A stretch of DNA of 64,000 nucleotides from CBFHWU01 sp965659665 (GTDB lineage: Bacteria; Bacteroidota; Bacteroidia; Flavobacteriales; Flavobacteriaceae): the NCBI GenBank assembly GCA_965659665.1, contig CBFHWU010000009.1, positions 1 through 64,000 of the forward strand. The letters run 5' to 3'. The position numbers and the translations under genes are program-made. The notes under the pieces were generated by a model. It did not search any database and had not been told where the DNA came from. It was given only the letters and a program-made list of their open reading frames with translations. Below are positions 17,139 through 26,189 of the stretch, one piece after another; the first letter of the stretch is position 1, and the number at the start of each line of letters is the position of its first letter.

Positions 17139-18395
17139 TTAGATTTGATTTATAAGAACCTCATTGTTTGCAATGATTCCATATGTTTTACCGTTGAATT
17201 TTTGACCCAAATATGCACTATTTTTGGAGGAGGACATAATATTATTTTTGGTGATTTCAGTACTCCCTTTAGGAGTAAAAAGGGTTAAGTCAGCACGAGA
17301 ACCCTCATCAATGGGATACTCAGAAATTTCAAATCTTTTTTTACCTTTGGTTAACAAATCAATTGATTTTTGTAGCCCAAATAACTTAAGTAAAACACCA
17401 AATGCCGTTTCAAGTCCAATACTCCCATAAGCAGCATACTCAAGTTCCATCTTTTTTTCTTCAATATTTATGGGCTGATGATCAGAGGTTACCATGTCAA
17501 TAACCCCATCTTTAACTCCTTTAATTAGGGCTTTTTGGTCAGAAACCTCTCTAAGTGGGGGATTAAGCTTGAATCTTGTATCAAATTTATTTAAGACTTG
17601 ATCAGTAAACATTAAATTGTGAATAGACACGCTACAGCTTACATCCATTCCTTCTTTTTTGGCCGAACGAATTAAATCGACGGATTTGGCTGATGATATT
17701 GTAGGGATGTGTAGTTTTCCCCCTGTGTAATGAAGCACAGAAAGGTCCCGTTGAATTTGTATATGCTCTGCCAAAGAAGGTATTCCTACTAATCCCAATG
17801 ATGTGCTCATATGTCCTTCATGCATTATACCCTTTGGGGCGATAGTATGATTAATCGGAAAAGATTCAATCAAACCTCCAAATGGTTGACAGTATTGTAA
17901 GGCAAGTTTTAAAAGATGAACACTTTCAATGGGTGCTTTATGATTGCTGAAGCATACAGCACCTGAAAGTTTTAAATCGTTGAGTTCGGCAAGATTTTTA
18001 TTGTTATTATTTTGAGTTAACGTAGCTTTTGGATGTAGCGAAACACCTGCTTTAAATGATTTTCGTTGTAAAAAAGCAATATCTGCTTTGCTATCGGGTC
18101 GAGGTTCGGTATTGGTATTATAGGCGATATGAGAAAAACCACTATAAGCAGCTACCTCAAGACCATGTTTTAAGGTTTCTCTTTCTTCTAAACCAGGTTC
18201 ACCAAACGATACGCTGCTATCAAACCAACCTTGAGAAAGGTGCAAATCAGGAAGATTAAAAGTTATTGCATTCTTATCTGAAATTGAATTACTTATTCTT
18301 ATAATGGTCCCTTCTTGAATTAAAATATCTTGTTCAGTACCGTTGAAATTACTGGAGGCATCTATGATTTTTGCTGACTTAAGTAGAACTTTCAT
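17139..18395 (-). CDS. Dihydroorotase-like amidohydrolase lacking the HxH metal motif
   Basis: This 418-residue protein has the amidohydrolase scaffold of class I dihydroorotase (pyrimidine synthesis step 3). The typical PGxxDxHxHxREPG strand reads QGWFDSSVSFGEPG here, so both histidines of the HxH zinc pair are serines. The later conserved TSDHQPI segment near 305 is kept. Other Bacteroidota seem to carry the same substitution, so it is likely a family trait and not decay. It may be a non-catalytic partner, as the PyrC-like subunits of some aspartate transcarbamoylases are, or it may use another metal arrangement. Which of these holds is unknown. Confidence 0.85.
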   Translation of the reverse strand: MKVLLKSAKIIDASSNFNGTEQDILIQEGTIIRISNSISDKNAITFNLPDLHLSQGWFDSSVSFGEPGLEERETLKHGLEVAAYSGFSHIAYNTNTEPRPDSKADIAFLQRKSFKAGVSLHPKATLTQNNNNKNLAELNDLKLSGAVCFSNHKAPIESVHLLKLALQYCQPFGGLIESFPINHTIAPKGIMHEGHMSTSLGLVGIPSLAEHIQIQRDLSVLHYTGGKLHIPTISSAKSVDLIRSAKKEGMDVSCSVSIHNLMFTDQVLNKFDTRFKLNPPLREVSDQKALIKGVKDGVIDMVTSDHQPINIEEKKMELEYAAYGSIGLETAFGVLLKLFGLQKSIDLLTKGKKRFEISEYPIDEGSRADLTLFTPKGSTEITKNNIMSSSKNSAYLGQKFNGKTYGIIANNEVLINQI

Positions 18396-18441
18396 TCAAA
18401 AATCGATATTAAATTAGTTTAGATTTTACTAAATTCGAATG

Positions 18442-18449
18442 CAAAGATA
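18442..18449 (-). promoter_or_regulatory. Bacteroidota -7 promoter box TATCTTTG before the dihydroorotase-like gene
   Basis: TATCTTTG on the minus strand fits TAnnTTTG and lies 47 bases before the start at 18395. No -33 TTG was seen. The neighbouring 18483 gene also reads on the minus strand, so this box would separate the two. Confidence 0.35.
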
Positions 18450-18482
18450 AGAATACATTTTGATTTTACGGATTTTCCTTGA

Positions 18483-19253
18483 TTATAAGATTTCATAAGC
18501 TCCTAATCCAAAAAGAGCAAAATCGTATTTTACAGGATCATGTTTATCAAATTTTCTTAATCTTTCGTCAAGTTCATACACCGTTTTTAGGTCATTTTGC
18601 TTACGAAATACCAGTCCTAATAATCGAGCTGTTTTACCTGTGTGAACATCCAATGGACAGGATAGTTTACTGGGCGAAATACTATTCCATATACCAAAAT
18701 CAACCCCATTATTATCTGATCTAATCATCCACCGTAAAAACATATGTAAACGCTTGGCGGCAGATCCCTTTTCTGGATTTGAAAAATGTTTTCCAACTCT
18801 TAAAGGAAGTTCTATTTCGAAAAATTTTTTTCTTAATCTGGAAATACCTTGATGCATATATAACTCCCCTTTTTTTGGCTGTATAACTTTCTCTAACCCT
18901 CCAAAGCAATTATAAATTTGTTGGAGTGATTTAATAAATGAAATTGCATCAATTTGATTGAATGTTCGGTGAACAAAACCTTCGAAATTTTTATGGTCTT
19001 TGTCTTGTGAATGCTGAATAAAATCAAATGGACTATTTTCCATTCGTTCCATTAAATCTTTAGCATTTTTGATGATACTTTTTCTATTTCCCCATGAAAT
19101 TGTGGCGGTCAAAAAAGCTGAAATTTCAATATCCTCTTTTTTTGAAAACATTTTTGGGATTTGAATGGGATCTTCTTCAACAAATTTTGGGTTGTTGTAT
19201 TGTTCCGCTTTTTGATCCAAAAATTCTTTAAGTACTGATTCTGTTAAAGCCAC
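18483..19253 (-). CDS. TIGR02757 family (DUF2400) protein
   Basis: This 256-residue protein carries the features of the TIGR02757 family: an N-terminal VEEDPIQIP segment, ISAFLTATISWGNRK near residue 45, and the CPLDVHTGKTARLLGL segment close to 205. The last of these resembles the catalytic loop of helix-hairpin-helix DNA glycosylases (PVDTH), so a relation to that fold is plausible but untested. It overlaps the ABC transporter ATPase gene by 10 bases and is probably co-transcribed with it. Confidence 0.85.
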   Translation of the reverse strand: MALTESVLKEFLDQKAEQYNNPKFVEEDPIQIPKMFSKKEDIEISAFLTATISWGNRKSIIKNAKDLMERMENSPFDFIQHSQDKDHKNFEGFVHRTFNQIDAISFIKSLQQIYNCFGGLEKVIQPKKGELYMHQGISRLRKKFFEIELPLRVGKHFSNPEKGSAAKRLHMFLRWMIRSDNNGVDFGIWNSISPSKLSCPLDVHTGKTARLLGLVFRKQNDLKTVYELDERLRKFDKHDPVKYDFALFGLGAYEIL

Positions 19254-19903
19254 TTTCCATCAACTAAATGTAATTTTCTATCAGTTAGTGCAGCTAATTC
19301 TTCATTATGAGTAACAAGAACAATTGTTTGATTGAAATTATCTCGAAGATCAACAAAAAGTTGATGAAGCTGTTTTGCTGAATGCGAATCTAGATTCCCA
19401 CTAGGCTCATCAGCAAGTATCAGAGCAGGAGTATTGATTAATGATCGGGCAACGGCCACTCGTTGTTGCTCTCCTCCTGAGAGCATAGCAGGTTTGTGTT
19501 GTGCACGATCGGCAAGACCTAAAAAATCAAGTAATTCAAGGCCTCGTTTTTCAGATTTACTTTTGGAAAACTGTGCGATATAAGCAGGTATACACACATT
19601 TTCGAGTGCGGTAAATTCAGGTAACAATTGATGAAACTGAAAAATAAATCCTAGATCTAAATTTCTGAACCTAGCTAACTCTTTTTCTGAAAGCGTTAAA
19701 ATATTTTTATCATTGATAATCAATTCAGTGTTGGGGTTCTCAGTGTGTTTGCTTAAGGTACCTAATATGTGAAGTAAAGAAGTTTTTCCTGCACCAGAAG
19801 GTCCGGTGATACTCACTAATTCCCCTTTTTTGACCTCTAGAGAAATGTCTTTGAGAACATCAATTGAACCAAATTTTTTAAAAACATGCGTTGCCTTTAT
19901 CAT
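19244..19903 (-). CDS. ABC transporter ATP-binding protein, LolD/MacB-like
   Basis: A 219-residue ATPase with Walker A GPSGAGKTS at about 36-44, Q-loop in FIFQFHQLLPEFTALENV, signature LSGGEQQRVAVARSL, and Walker B LILADEPSGNLD. The FQFHQLLPEF and DEPSGNLD patterns are those of the LolD/MacB/FtsE branch, which works with FtsX-like permeases in lipoprotein release. No permease gene is adjacent; it probably sits elsewhere. It leads a minus-strand pair with the TIGR02757 gene. Positions 19904-20062 show no gene. Confidence 0.9.
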   Translation of the reverse strand: MIKATHVFKKFGSIDVLKDISLEVKKGELVSITGPSGAGKTSLLHILGTLSKHTENPNTELIINDKNILTLSEKELARFRNLDLGFIFQFHQLLPEFTALENVCIPAYIAQFSKSKSEKRGLELLDFLGLADRAQHKPAMLSGGEQQRVAVARSLINTPALILADEPSGNLDSHSAKQLHQLFVDLRDNFNQTIVLVTHNEELAALTDRKLHLVDGKWL

Positions 19904-20062
19904 GGTTGTAAATTACAAAAAATAGACTGGATATTTATGTTTAGTTTAATTCAGGGTAAATAAAATATGTAAGGAAGATAGAAAAAGTCAGATGAGGTCT
20001 TAAAAAAAAAAAGGAAAAATTGATATTTAGTGATTTATAACCTACACAAAAGAGTCGTAATT

Positions 20063-20090
20063 AATCAAGGGGGCTTGTGCCCCCTTGATT
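20063..20090. terminator. Perfect 12-bp hairpin at the 3' end of the TonB receptor gene
   Basis: Stem arms 20063-20074 and 20079-20090 (AATCAAGGGGGC and its exact complement) enclose a 4-base loop TTGT. It sits 9 bases beyond the stop of the minus-strand receptor gene, so it most likely ends that transcript. The following T-run on the minus strand is weak, so it may act also as an mRNA 3' stabiliser. Confidence 0.6.
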
Positions 20091-20098
20091 ATGTTTTA

Positions 20099-22345
20099 TT
20101 AAAAAGATTTTGAAATTCGAAAGACGATATTTCTACCCATATTTTCGATATCATCACTTTTCAATCTTGATAAATGCGAAATATAAGATCGATCCTCAAT
20201 ATTGGTTACGACAAGTGAGGCAGTTATTCCCTTTGTATTTGTATTCAAAACTACCCCTGCATCAAATAAAGTATATCCATCTGTTGAATCTTCATTAAAG
20301 GCAACTTTATCTTGCTCAAACACAAATTTACCTCTCAAAAAGACACTCAAATTGTTATTGAAATTGTAACGAATTTCATTTTTCCATTGAGTCGCTGGTA
20401 TAAGAGGTAAGTCCTGATCATCATTTTGAGTTCCAACAACCATTTCTAAATCTGACAAAAAGTGAATTTTTCCTATAGGGTGATAATGAAGTTTAAATTC
20501 TCCTCCGTATAAGTTAGCGTCCGTTTGACTGTATTCATATACATCTGCTCCATCCTCAATTTCGCCAGTTGGATTAATAAAAATATAATCATTTACCGTA
20601 TTGTAAAAAACATCCCCTTGAAAGGTTAATGTCTGTAAGTTGTATTGAAACCCTAGGTCAAATTGTATATTTTGTTCAGCACTTAAATTAGGATTACCTA
20701 GCTCATATCGATTCGTTCCGTGATGAATTCCGTTTGAAGTAAGCTCAGATAAGTTAGGAGCTCTAAATCCGCTAGCAATATTTGATTTTATCGTTAACAA
20801 ATCAGAAATATAAAACTGTGCCCCAACAGAAGCATTAAAATTATTAAAACTTTCATTTAAAGGGTTGACAATAACTGGATCTTCCCCTTCGTGCTCTACG
20901 GAATACCCTTGAGCATCTATATTTCGAGAATCATACCTTATCCCAAATTGAAAATCAACAGCATCTTTGTGAAGATGAGAAACCCACATAGCGCCAAAGT
21001 CAAAAACATCTGCATCAGGAATCAAAATTTCCTCTCCTTTATTCGTGTTTTTTTGAATAATTCCTTGAAAACCAACAATGTGTTCCCAATCAGAATTTGT
21101 GGAAATATTATTTCGAATATCATAACTAAAAGTTTCCAACTTTAAGGATATAGCAGCCTCTTCCTCCCCTTCGTTATCTTCTTCATCCTCATGGTCATCA
21201 TCATCATCATCATCATGATCGTCGTGATGTTCTTCAAATTCTTTTCGATCATTGACAGAATACCCCAGTACTGTTTCCCAAAAACCAATTCCTGTTTCAA
21301 AATCTTGTTTAAGAGAAACTGTATGATGATCAACTTCTTGATAGGGAGTCATTATCGTTTTACTCAAGTTTTGATCACCAATTTCTTCTGGAATTCCTAA
21401 TTTTTGTTGATTTAGACTGTAGCGTATTTCGGCTAAATAGTTATCTTTTTGAAATCCTATTCCAGAGTTAAAAGTAAGGCTTCGATATCTGGTATTAGTA
21501 ACTCTTTCATCGTCACCATTTTTGTAATCAGCATGATTTTCACTGCCAATTTTTGCTAAATATTTCCACGATTCTTTGGATTGTGCATGTCCTGCAGAAA
21601 AAGAAAACCCTTCTGTATTGGTATTATAACTCGCGTCGATTGAATTATTCATATCACCCACAAAAGGAAATTTTTCTGGATTTATATATAAAACTCCGCC
21701 AATTGCATCAGATCCGTACAGTAGAGAGGCAGGGCCTTTAATCACTTCAACACTTGAAACACCAGCAGATCCCAAAGCTAGACCGTGTTCCTCTCCGAAT
21801 TGTTGATTTTCAAGTCGAACTCCTTGATGATACACGACTACTCGGTTACCGCTTAGCCCTCTAATAACGGGTTTACCTATGCTGTTTCCTGTTGAGGTTG
21901 TATTTACTCCGTTGATTGAAGCAATACTTTCTCCTAGTGTAGGCGCACCCGACAGAAAAAGTGCTTCAGACTCTAATCGATCTACTGGTGAGACGTTTTG
22001 AGTCAAAAGATTGTGAAAAGGGGTGGATAAGATAACTTCGTCCATTTCAAATACTGAGGGAGCTAGAGAAATTTTAAGGGTACCCTCATCGCTAAGTTGT
22101 ACTACTTGAGTTTTGTAACCTATTCTTGAAATGATAAAAGACTGAACTCCATTTGGAATTGAGTTAAAACTAAAAACCCCAGAAGAGTTTGTGGAAGTTC
22201 CAATATTATATTTTTTTGTGTACACATGTACATTTTCAATTGGGTTGGAGGTGACAGCGTCAATAACAGTTCCTGAAAGTGATTGTTGACTCCAAATGTT
22301 TGCTATCCCAAAAAGGGATACAAGTAAAATGAGTTTAAATTTCAT
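20099..22345 (-). CDS. TonB-dependent outer-membrane receptor with an Asp/His-rich loop
   Basis: A 748-residue receptor with a signal peptide (residues 1-19), a carboxypeptidase-regulatory-like domain with GTVIDAVTSNPIENV that is typical of Bacteroidota, a plug domain with SGAPTLGESIASINGV and RGLSGNRVVVYHQG, and a 22-stranded barrel ending in Phe. An acidic, His-rich stretch (about residues 368-395; HHDDHDDDDDDDH) is predicted to lie in an extracellular loop and resembles the metal-gathering loops of zinc receptors such as ZnuD. A zinc or other divalent metal substrate is therefore inferred, not proven. A His-rich small secreted protein precedes it by 44 bases. Confidence 0.9.
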   Translation of the reverse strand: MKFKLILLVSLFGIANIWSQQSLSGTVIDAVTSNPIENVHVYTKKYNIGTSTNSSGVFSFNSIPNGVQSFIISRIGYKTQVVQLSDEGTLKISLAPSVFEMDEVILSTPFHNLLTQNVSPVDRLESEALFLSGAPTLGESIASINGVNTTSTGNSIGKPVIRGLSGNRVVVYHQGVRLENQQFGEEHGLALGSAGVSSVEVIKGPASLLYGSDAIGGVLYINPEKFPFVGDMNNSIDASYNTNTEGFSFSAGHAQSKESWKYLAKIGSENHADYKNGDDERVTNTRYRSLTFNSGIGFQKDNYLAEIRYSLNQQKLGIPEEIGDQNLSKTIMTPYQEVDHHTVSLKQDFETGIGFWETVLGYSVNDRKEFEEHHDDHDDDDDDDHEDEEDNEGEEEAAISLKLETFSYDIRNNISTNSDWEHIVGFQGIIQKNTNKGEEILIPDADVFDFGAMWVSHLHKDAVDFQFGIRYDSRNIDAQGYSVEHEGEDPVIVNPLNESFNNFNASVGAQFYISDLLTIKSNIASGFRAPNLSELTSNGIHHGTNRYELGNPNLSAEQNIQFDLGFQYNLQTLTFQGDVFYNTVNDYIFINPTGEIEDGADVYEYSQTDANLYGGEFKLHYHPIGKIHFLSDLEMVVGTQNDDQDLPLIPATQWKNEIRYNFNNNLSVFLRGKFVFEQDKVAFNEDSTDGYTLFDAGVVLNTNTKGITASLVVTNIEDRSYISHLSRLKSDDIENMGRNIVFRISKSF

Positions 22346-22389
22346 TATATGTATTTTAAATTAAATAAAAGAGAATTTTAGAATATTGA

Positions 22390-22710
22390 TTAACTATTCA
22401 ATATCGGGGGCCCTCTTACAACATAGGAGTGTTGCTTTTTATTTGATTTAAAAACAGTTGATATAAAAAAATCATTTGTATGGTTATAAAACAGTGAATA
22501 AAACGCAAAATCACTGCCTATAGAAGTTGAAGGGCTGAAAGTAAATTTTATGTAATCACACTCCCTATCAAACTCATAGATATGATCTTCTGAAATGCTG
22601 CAGCTATGATGTTCGTGCTCCGTGAAATGGTGTGTCCACTGAGTGATAGTTGGTAGGAAAAATATTCCAACCAACACCTTAGAAACAAATTTATACCACA
22701 ATTTATTCAT
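22390..22710 (-). CDS. Small His-rich membrane or secreted protein
   Basis: The start is set at the ATG at 22710 (106 residues), which overlaps the upstream DUF6787-like gene by 8 bases, because the longer reading from 22797 would run through that gene. The N-terminal segment has a hydrophobic helix (VLVGIFFLPTITQW), likely a signal or anchor. It is followed by a His-rich motif HHFTEHEHHSCS with a Cys nearby, resembling a metal-binding site. It lies between the DUF6787-like gene and the TonB receptor, suggesting a shared role in metal uptake or handling. I do not recognise a named family. Confidence 0.7.
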   Translation of the reverse strand: MNKLWYKFVSKVLVGIFFLPTITQWTHHFTEHEHHSCSISEDHIYEFDRECDYIKFTFSPSTSIGSDFAFYSLFYNHTNDFFISTVFKSNKKQHSYVVRGPPILNS

Positions 22711-23005
22711 CCTTAAAGAGGAAACGTAATCCCATTCGTGACAGCATTTTCTTTTCAAATTTCCAAAAAAACTGGAATTGACCAAAAATAAACCCAAAAA
22801 TAAGAAGTAAAACTTGATAAAATGGAAAAATTAAAAAAACCCTAACAAACCAATATAAAAAAGCATTAGACCTGGGAATTCCAATAAAAGCTGTTATAGG
22901 TTCAGCAATTTTGGCGGCTGTTGAACCAGTTATAGCAAAGACAATGAAAATTAAAATCAGTTGTTTAGTTGAGGTAATTCCCCATCTATGTTTAAGTTTC
23001 TTCAT
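22703..23005 (-). CDS. DUF6787-like small membrane protein
   Basis: A 100-residue protein with two hydrophobic segments: about residues 15-35 (ILIFIVFAITGSTAAKIA) and 50-73 (WFVRVFLIFPFYQVLLLIFGFIFG). Basic ends lie on the cytoplasmic side. Its pattern fits the small DUF6787 family of Bacteroidota as I recall it. It starts 6 bases after the serA stop and overlaps the His-rich gene, so it belongs to the same transcript. The function is unknown. Confidence 0.7.
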   Translation of the reverse strand: MKKLKHRWGITSTKQLILIFIVFAITGSTAAKIAEPITAFIGIPRSNAFLYWFVRVFLIFPFYQVLLLIFGFIFGQFQFFWKFEKKMLSRMGLRFLFKDE

Positions 23006-23011
23006 TAAATT

Positions 23012-23965
23012 TTATACGGATAAAATAGTATGGATTTGCTCAGCTAACTCTGTCCCAATTCTATCTTGTGCTTCGTTAGTTGCAGCTCCGATATGTGGTG
23101 TTAGGGAAATTTTAGGGTGCATTAATACTTTTATAGATGGAGTGGGTTCATTTTCAAAGGTGTCCAAAGCAGCAAACGATAAGGTTCCATTATCCAAAGC
23201 TTCAAGTAATGCGAGTTCGTTAATAACCCCTCCGCGTGCTGCATTAACAATGCCAGCCCCTTTTTTTATCAGCTTAAACTCTTTTGCTCCTATGGTGGGT
23301 TGTTTTTGCGCTGGTATATGAAGGGATATAAAATCGGATTTCCCTAAAACATCTTCCATTGGAGAAGTTGAAATATTTACCTCCAACGACTTTCCATTGA
23401 AAAACTCCACACTTACTGTAGCTTCATCCATGTAGGGATCAAAAGCTAAGATATTCATTCCTATACCCAAGCCAATTTTGGCCGTAGCTTGACCAATACG
23501 TCCAAAACCAATAATCCCGAGAGTTTTGCCCCTTAATTCAATACCTGCAGCAAAAGATTTTTTTAGTGTTTTAAATTTTGAATCTCCATCCAAAGGCATA
23601 TTCCTATTAGATTGAGGTAAAAAACGCACCCCTCCAAATAAATGAGCAAATACTAATTCGGCAACCGAGCTCGATGATGCAGCAGGTGTATTGATGACTT
23701 CAACCCCTTTGGATCGAGCATAATCAACATCAATATTATCCATTCCTACTCCCCCTCGTCCAATAATTTTAAGGGTTGGGCACGCATCAATTAAGTTTTT
23801 TCTAACTGTTGTAGCGCTTCTCACCAATAACACGGTAATTTGCTCGTCATTTATGTGTTGGATAAGTTGTTTTTGAGCAACTGTTGTAGTACTCACATTG
23901 TATCCATATCCTTTAAGCGCTTCTTGACCAGAGATAGAGATTCCATCGTTAGCTAAAATATTCAT
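23012..23965 (-). CDS. serA: D-3-phosphoglycerate dehydrogenase (D-2-hydroxyacid dehydrogenase)
   Basis: SerA oxidises 3-phosphoglycerate to 3-phosphohydroxypyruvate with NAD, the first step of serine synthesis. The 317-residue protein has the Rossmann motif GKTLGIIGFGRIGQATAKIG, catalytic Arg in NAARGGVINE, Glu, and His in LTPHIGAAT. No C-terminal ACT domain is present, so allosteric serine feedback through that domain is absent. It lies 10 bases after serC, which fixes its role in the serine pathway. The operon order is serC-serA. Confidence 0.93.
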   Translation of the reverse strand: MNILANDGISISGQEALKGYGYNVSTTTVAQKQLIQHINDEQITVLLVRSATTVRKNLIDACPTLKIIGRGGVGMDNIDVDYARSKGVEVINTPAASSSSVAELVFAHLFGGVRFLPQSNRNMPLDGDSKFKTLKKSFAAGIELRGKTLGIIGFGRIGQATAKIGLGIGMNILAFDPYMDEATVSVEFFNGKSLEVNISTSPMEDVLGKSDFISLHIPAQKQPTIGAKEFKLIKKGAGIVNAARGGVINELALLEALDNGTLSFAALDTFENEPTPSIKVLMHPKISLTPHIGAATNEAQDRIGTELAEQIHTILSV

Positions 23966-23975
23966 TACTATTAAT

Positions 23976-25040
23976 TTAAGCAGTTCGTTCTAATTCTTTC
24001 ATCACTTCCACAAGTGCTTTTACTGACCCCAAAGGTAAGGCATTATACATAGAAGCCCTATAGCCTCCCACAGATCGGTGTCCATTAATTCCGTTTAATC
24101 CTGCTTCGGCACTCATAGCTTCAAATTTAGGTTGTAAATTTTCATTTGTAAGCGTAAAGGTTGCATTCATGGTACTTCTGTCCTCTTTTGCAGCAAAACC
24201 ATTGAAAAGTGGATTTCGATCTATTTCAGAATAAATACACGCTGCCTTATCATGATTAATTTTTTCAATTTCTGGAATACCTCCAAGGTCTTTCAACCAT
24301 TGTAGTGTTAACATGGAAGTATAAATCGCAAAAACAGGTGGGGTATTAAACATGCTGCCTTTACTTGCATGGATACTGTAGTCCAGCATCGAGGGAATTT
24401 TGTGGGTGACCTTACCTAAGACATCTTCTTTGACCACTACTAAAGTTGTTCCAGCAGGTCCCATATTTTTTTGAGCACCTGCATAAATTATTCCAAATTT
24501 TGAAAAATCAATTTGTCGTGAAAAAATATCAGAACTTGAGTCTGAAATCAAGACAGCATCAGTATCTGGAATTTCTTTTATTTGAGTGCCAAATATGGTA
24601 TTATTTGTGGTGATGTGAAGATAATCAGCATCATTTGGTACGGTATATTGTTTCGGAATATAATTGAAATTTTGATCAGCTGAAGAAGCAACTTCTACGA
24701 CTTCACCAATTAATTTTGCTTCTTTAATTGCTTTTGTTGACCATGTACCTGTATTAAGGTAAGCCCCTTTTTTTTCTAACATGTTGTATGCAGTTGCAAG
24801 AAATTGAGTACTTGCACCTCCTTGCAAAAAAAGGGCCTTGTACCCTTTATTTTCCAAATGGAGTAACTCTAAAACTAATGAGGTTGCCTTATCCATAATA
24901 TCGATAAAAGGCTTACTACGATGTGAAATTTCAAGAAGCGATAGCCCTGAATTATGGAGGTTGATTACGGATGCTGCGGCCTGTGTCATTACTGTTTGGG
25001 GCAAAATACAAGGGCCTGCACTGAAATTATGTATGTTCAT
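23976..25040 (-). CDS. serC: Phosphoserine aminotransferase
   Basis: SerC transfers an amino group from glutamate to 3-phosphohydroxypyruvate, using PLP. The 354-residue protein is the normal family length. It begins with the conserved MNIHNFSAGPCILPQTV and has SSDIFSRQIDFSKFGIIYAGAQKNMG, in which the Lys binds PLP, and RSVGGYRASMYNA near the C terminus. It leads a minus-strand operon that continues through serA and appears to reach the TonB receptor at 22345. Confidence 0.96.
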   Translation of the reverse strand: MNIHNFSAGPCILPQTVMTQAAASVINLHNSGLSLLEISHRSKPFIDIMDKATSLVLELLHLENKGYKALFLQGGASTQFLATAYNMLEKKGAYLNTGTWSTKAIKEAKLIGEVVEVASSADQNFNYIPKQYTVPNDADYLHITTNNTIFGTQIKEIPDTDAVLISDSSSDIFSRQIDFSKFGIIYAGAQKNMGPAGTTLVVVKEDVLGKVTHKIPSMLDYSIHASKGSMFNTPPVFAIYTSMLTLQWLKDLGGIPEIEKINHDKAACIYSEIDRNPLFNGFAAKEDRSTMNATFTLTNENLQPKFEAMSAEAGLNGINGHRSVGGYRASMYNALPLGSVKALVEVMKELERTA

Positions 25041-25098
25041 AAAAACAATTTAGTTTACAAAGAAACGAAATCAGTTTACTTTATGATTTATTTTTTTG

Positions 25099-26130
25099 TT
25101 ATTTTTTTTTATGAGCTTTTAACAAAAACAACATAGTATCTATTCCATCAGCGTAATCGTCAATTTTAGGGTCTTGGGTCGTTCCGAACCCAATGGATGG
25201 AATAGACGAATTATTACTAACCACACACTGAACCTCATTTTTAATCCGTTCTAATGCTAAATGTAGATTTGTTGAGGGATCATAATAACTATAAAATAAA
25301 CATGCAACAGGAGAACCAAAACTCACGTCCTCTTTTAAGATAACAAATCCATTGTCTAATATGGGTTGTTCACTCATTAAATATACCGCTTTGTTATAGT
25401 CGTAATTATTGGCATAAGCATTGTGATCAATAAGATGCTTGTACTCATAAAGTGCATTAAATAGGGGGTCAAAATCATATCCTTTTGGAATCCATAATTT
25501 TGATACGTTTCGACAGCCCAATCCAAAATACTGAAAAATATCTTTGCACAATAATTGAAGATCTGATGCTGATTCTGTTCCCTCTAAAATGGCTAAACTA
25601 TGTCTGTTTTTTCGAATAATATGAGGGGTTGATCTAAAATAATATTCAAAATAACGAGCAGTGTTGTTACTTCCTGTTGCAATAACCACATCAAAATTTG
25701 AAAGTTTATTTTCTGTAAAATATACATTTTCAGATATCTTAGGATAAGATTCGGATAAAATAGCGACACAGGCAGGAATCAAAAATGCATCATCTTTTGA
25801 CAGTTTTACTTGAGCTTTATTTCCAGAGAACAAAACACACATAAGGTCATGAAATCCTACCATGGGTAAGTTTCCAGCCATTACAATCCCAACAACTTTA
25901 ACCTCAGTATTGAAATGATCATATTTTAACATCCATGACTCGATATTCGATTTAGTTAAAATTTTTCCCCAAGCCGCTAAGGCATGAATAATGTGGTGTT
26001 TTGTAAACCATCGGTTGGATTGATGAGCTTTGTCTATTGCTGTTACCAAAGGATGGTTAGTTTGGGGGAGTTCTCTTAATACTTGACCTAAATAAGAGAA
26101 GGCTTTGAGATGTTGTTGTATTTCAGTCAT
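25099..26130 (-). CDS. Acyl-CoA reductase, LuxC family
   Basis: The 343-residue protein resembles the LuxC family of acyl-CoA/fatty-acid reductases, which form fatty aldehydes with NADPH through a Cys-bound acyl intermediate. A nucleophilic Cys candidate is in FGLGCRNVSKLWIP near residue 200, and the ATGSNNTARYFEYYF segment is typical. No luciferase gene is nearby, so bioluminescence is not suggested; it more likely serves lipid metabolism. It diverges from the ferredoxin gene with a 59-base shared promoter region. Confidence 0.88.
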   Translation of the reverse strand: MTEIQQHLKAFSYLGQVLRELPQTNHPLVTAIDKAHQSNRWFTKHHIIHALAAWGKILTKSNIESWMLKYDHFNTEVKVVGIVMAGNLPMVGFHDLMCVLFSGNKAQVKLSKDDAFLIPACVAILSESYPKISENVYFTENKLSNFDVVIATGSNNTARYFEYYFRSTPHIIRKNRHSLAILEGTESASDLQLLCKDIFQYFGLGCRNVSKLWIPKGYDFDPLFNALYEYKHLIDHNAYANNYDYNKAVYLMSEQPILDNGFVILKEDVSFGSPVACLFYSYYDPSTNLHLALERIKNEVQCVVSNNSSIPSIGFGTTQDPKIDDYADGIDTMLFLLKAHKKK

Positions 26131-26133
26131 AAA

Positions 26134-26165
26134 TTTGTGTAAGAAGCTGTATCAACATATTTTTG
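26134..26165 (+). promoter_or_regulatory. Bacteroidota promoter TTTG-N20-TATTTTTG for the ferredoxin gene
   Basis: A -33 element TTTG at 26134-26137 and a -7 element TATTTTTG at 26158-26165 are separated by 20 bases. This is the cleanest match to the Bacteroidota TTTG/TAnnTTTG promoter seen in the window. It lies 24 bases before the ATG at 26190. Confidence 0.65.
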
Positions 26166-26189
26166 TGCAAATTTAATAAACTCACACCT

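Noticed and set aside
21142..21400. Open frames on both strands across the Asp/His-rich stretch
   Set aside because: They come from the repeated CAT/GAT-type codons of the TonB receptor loop and look like Met or Ile runs, not proteins.
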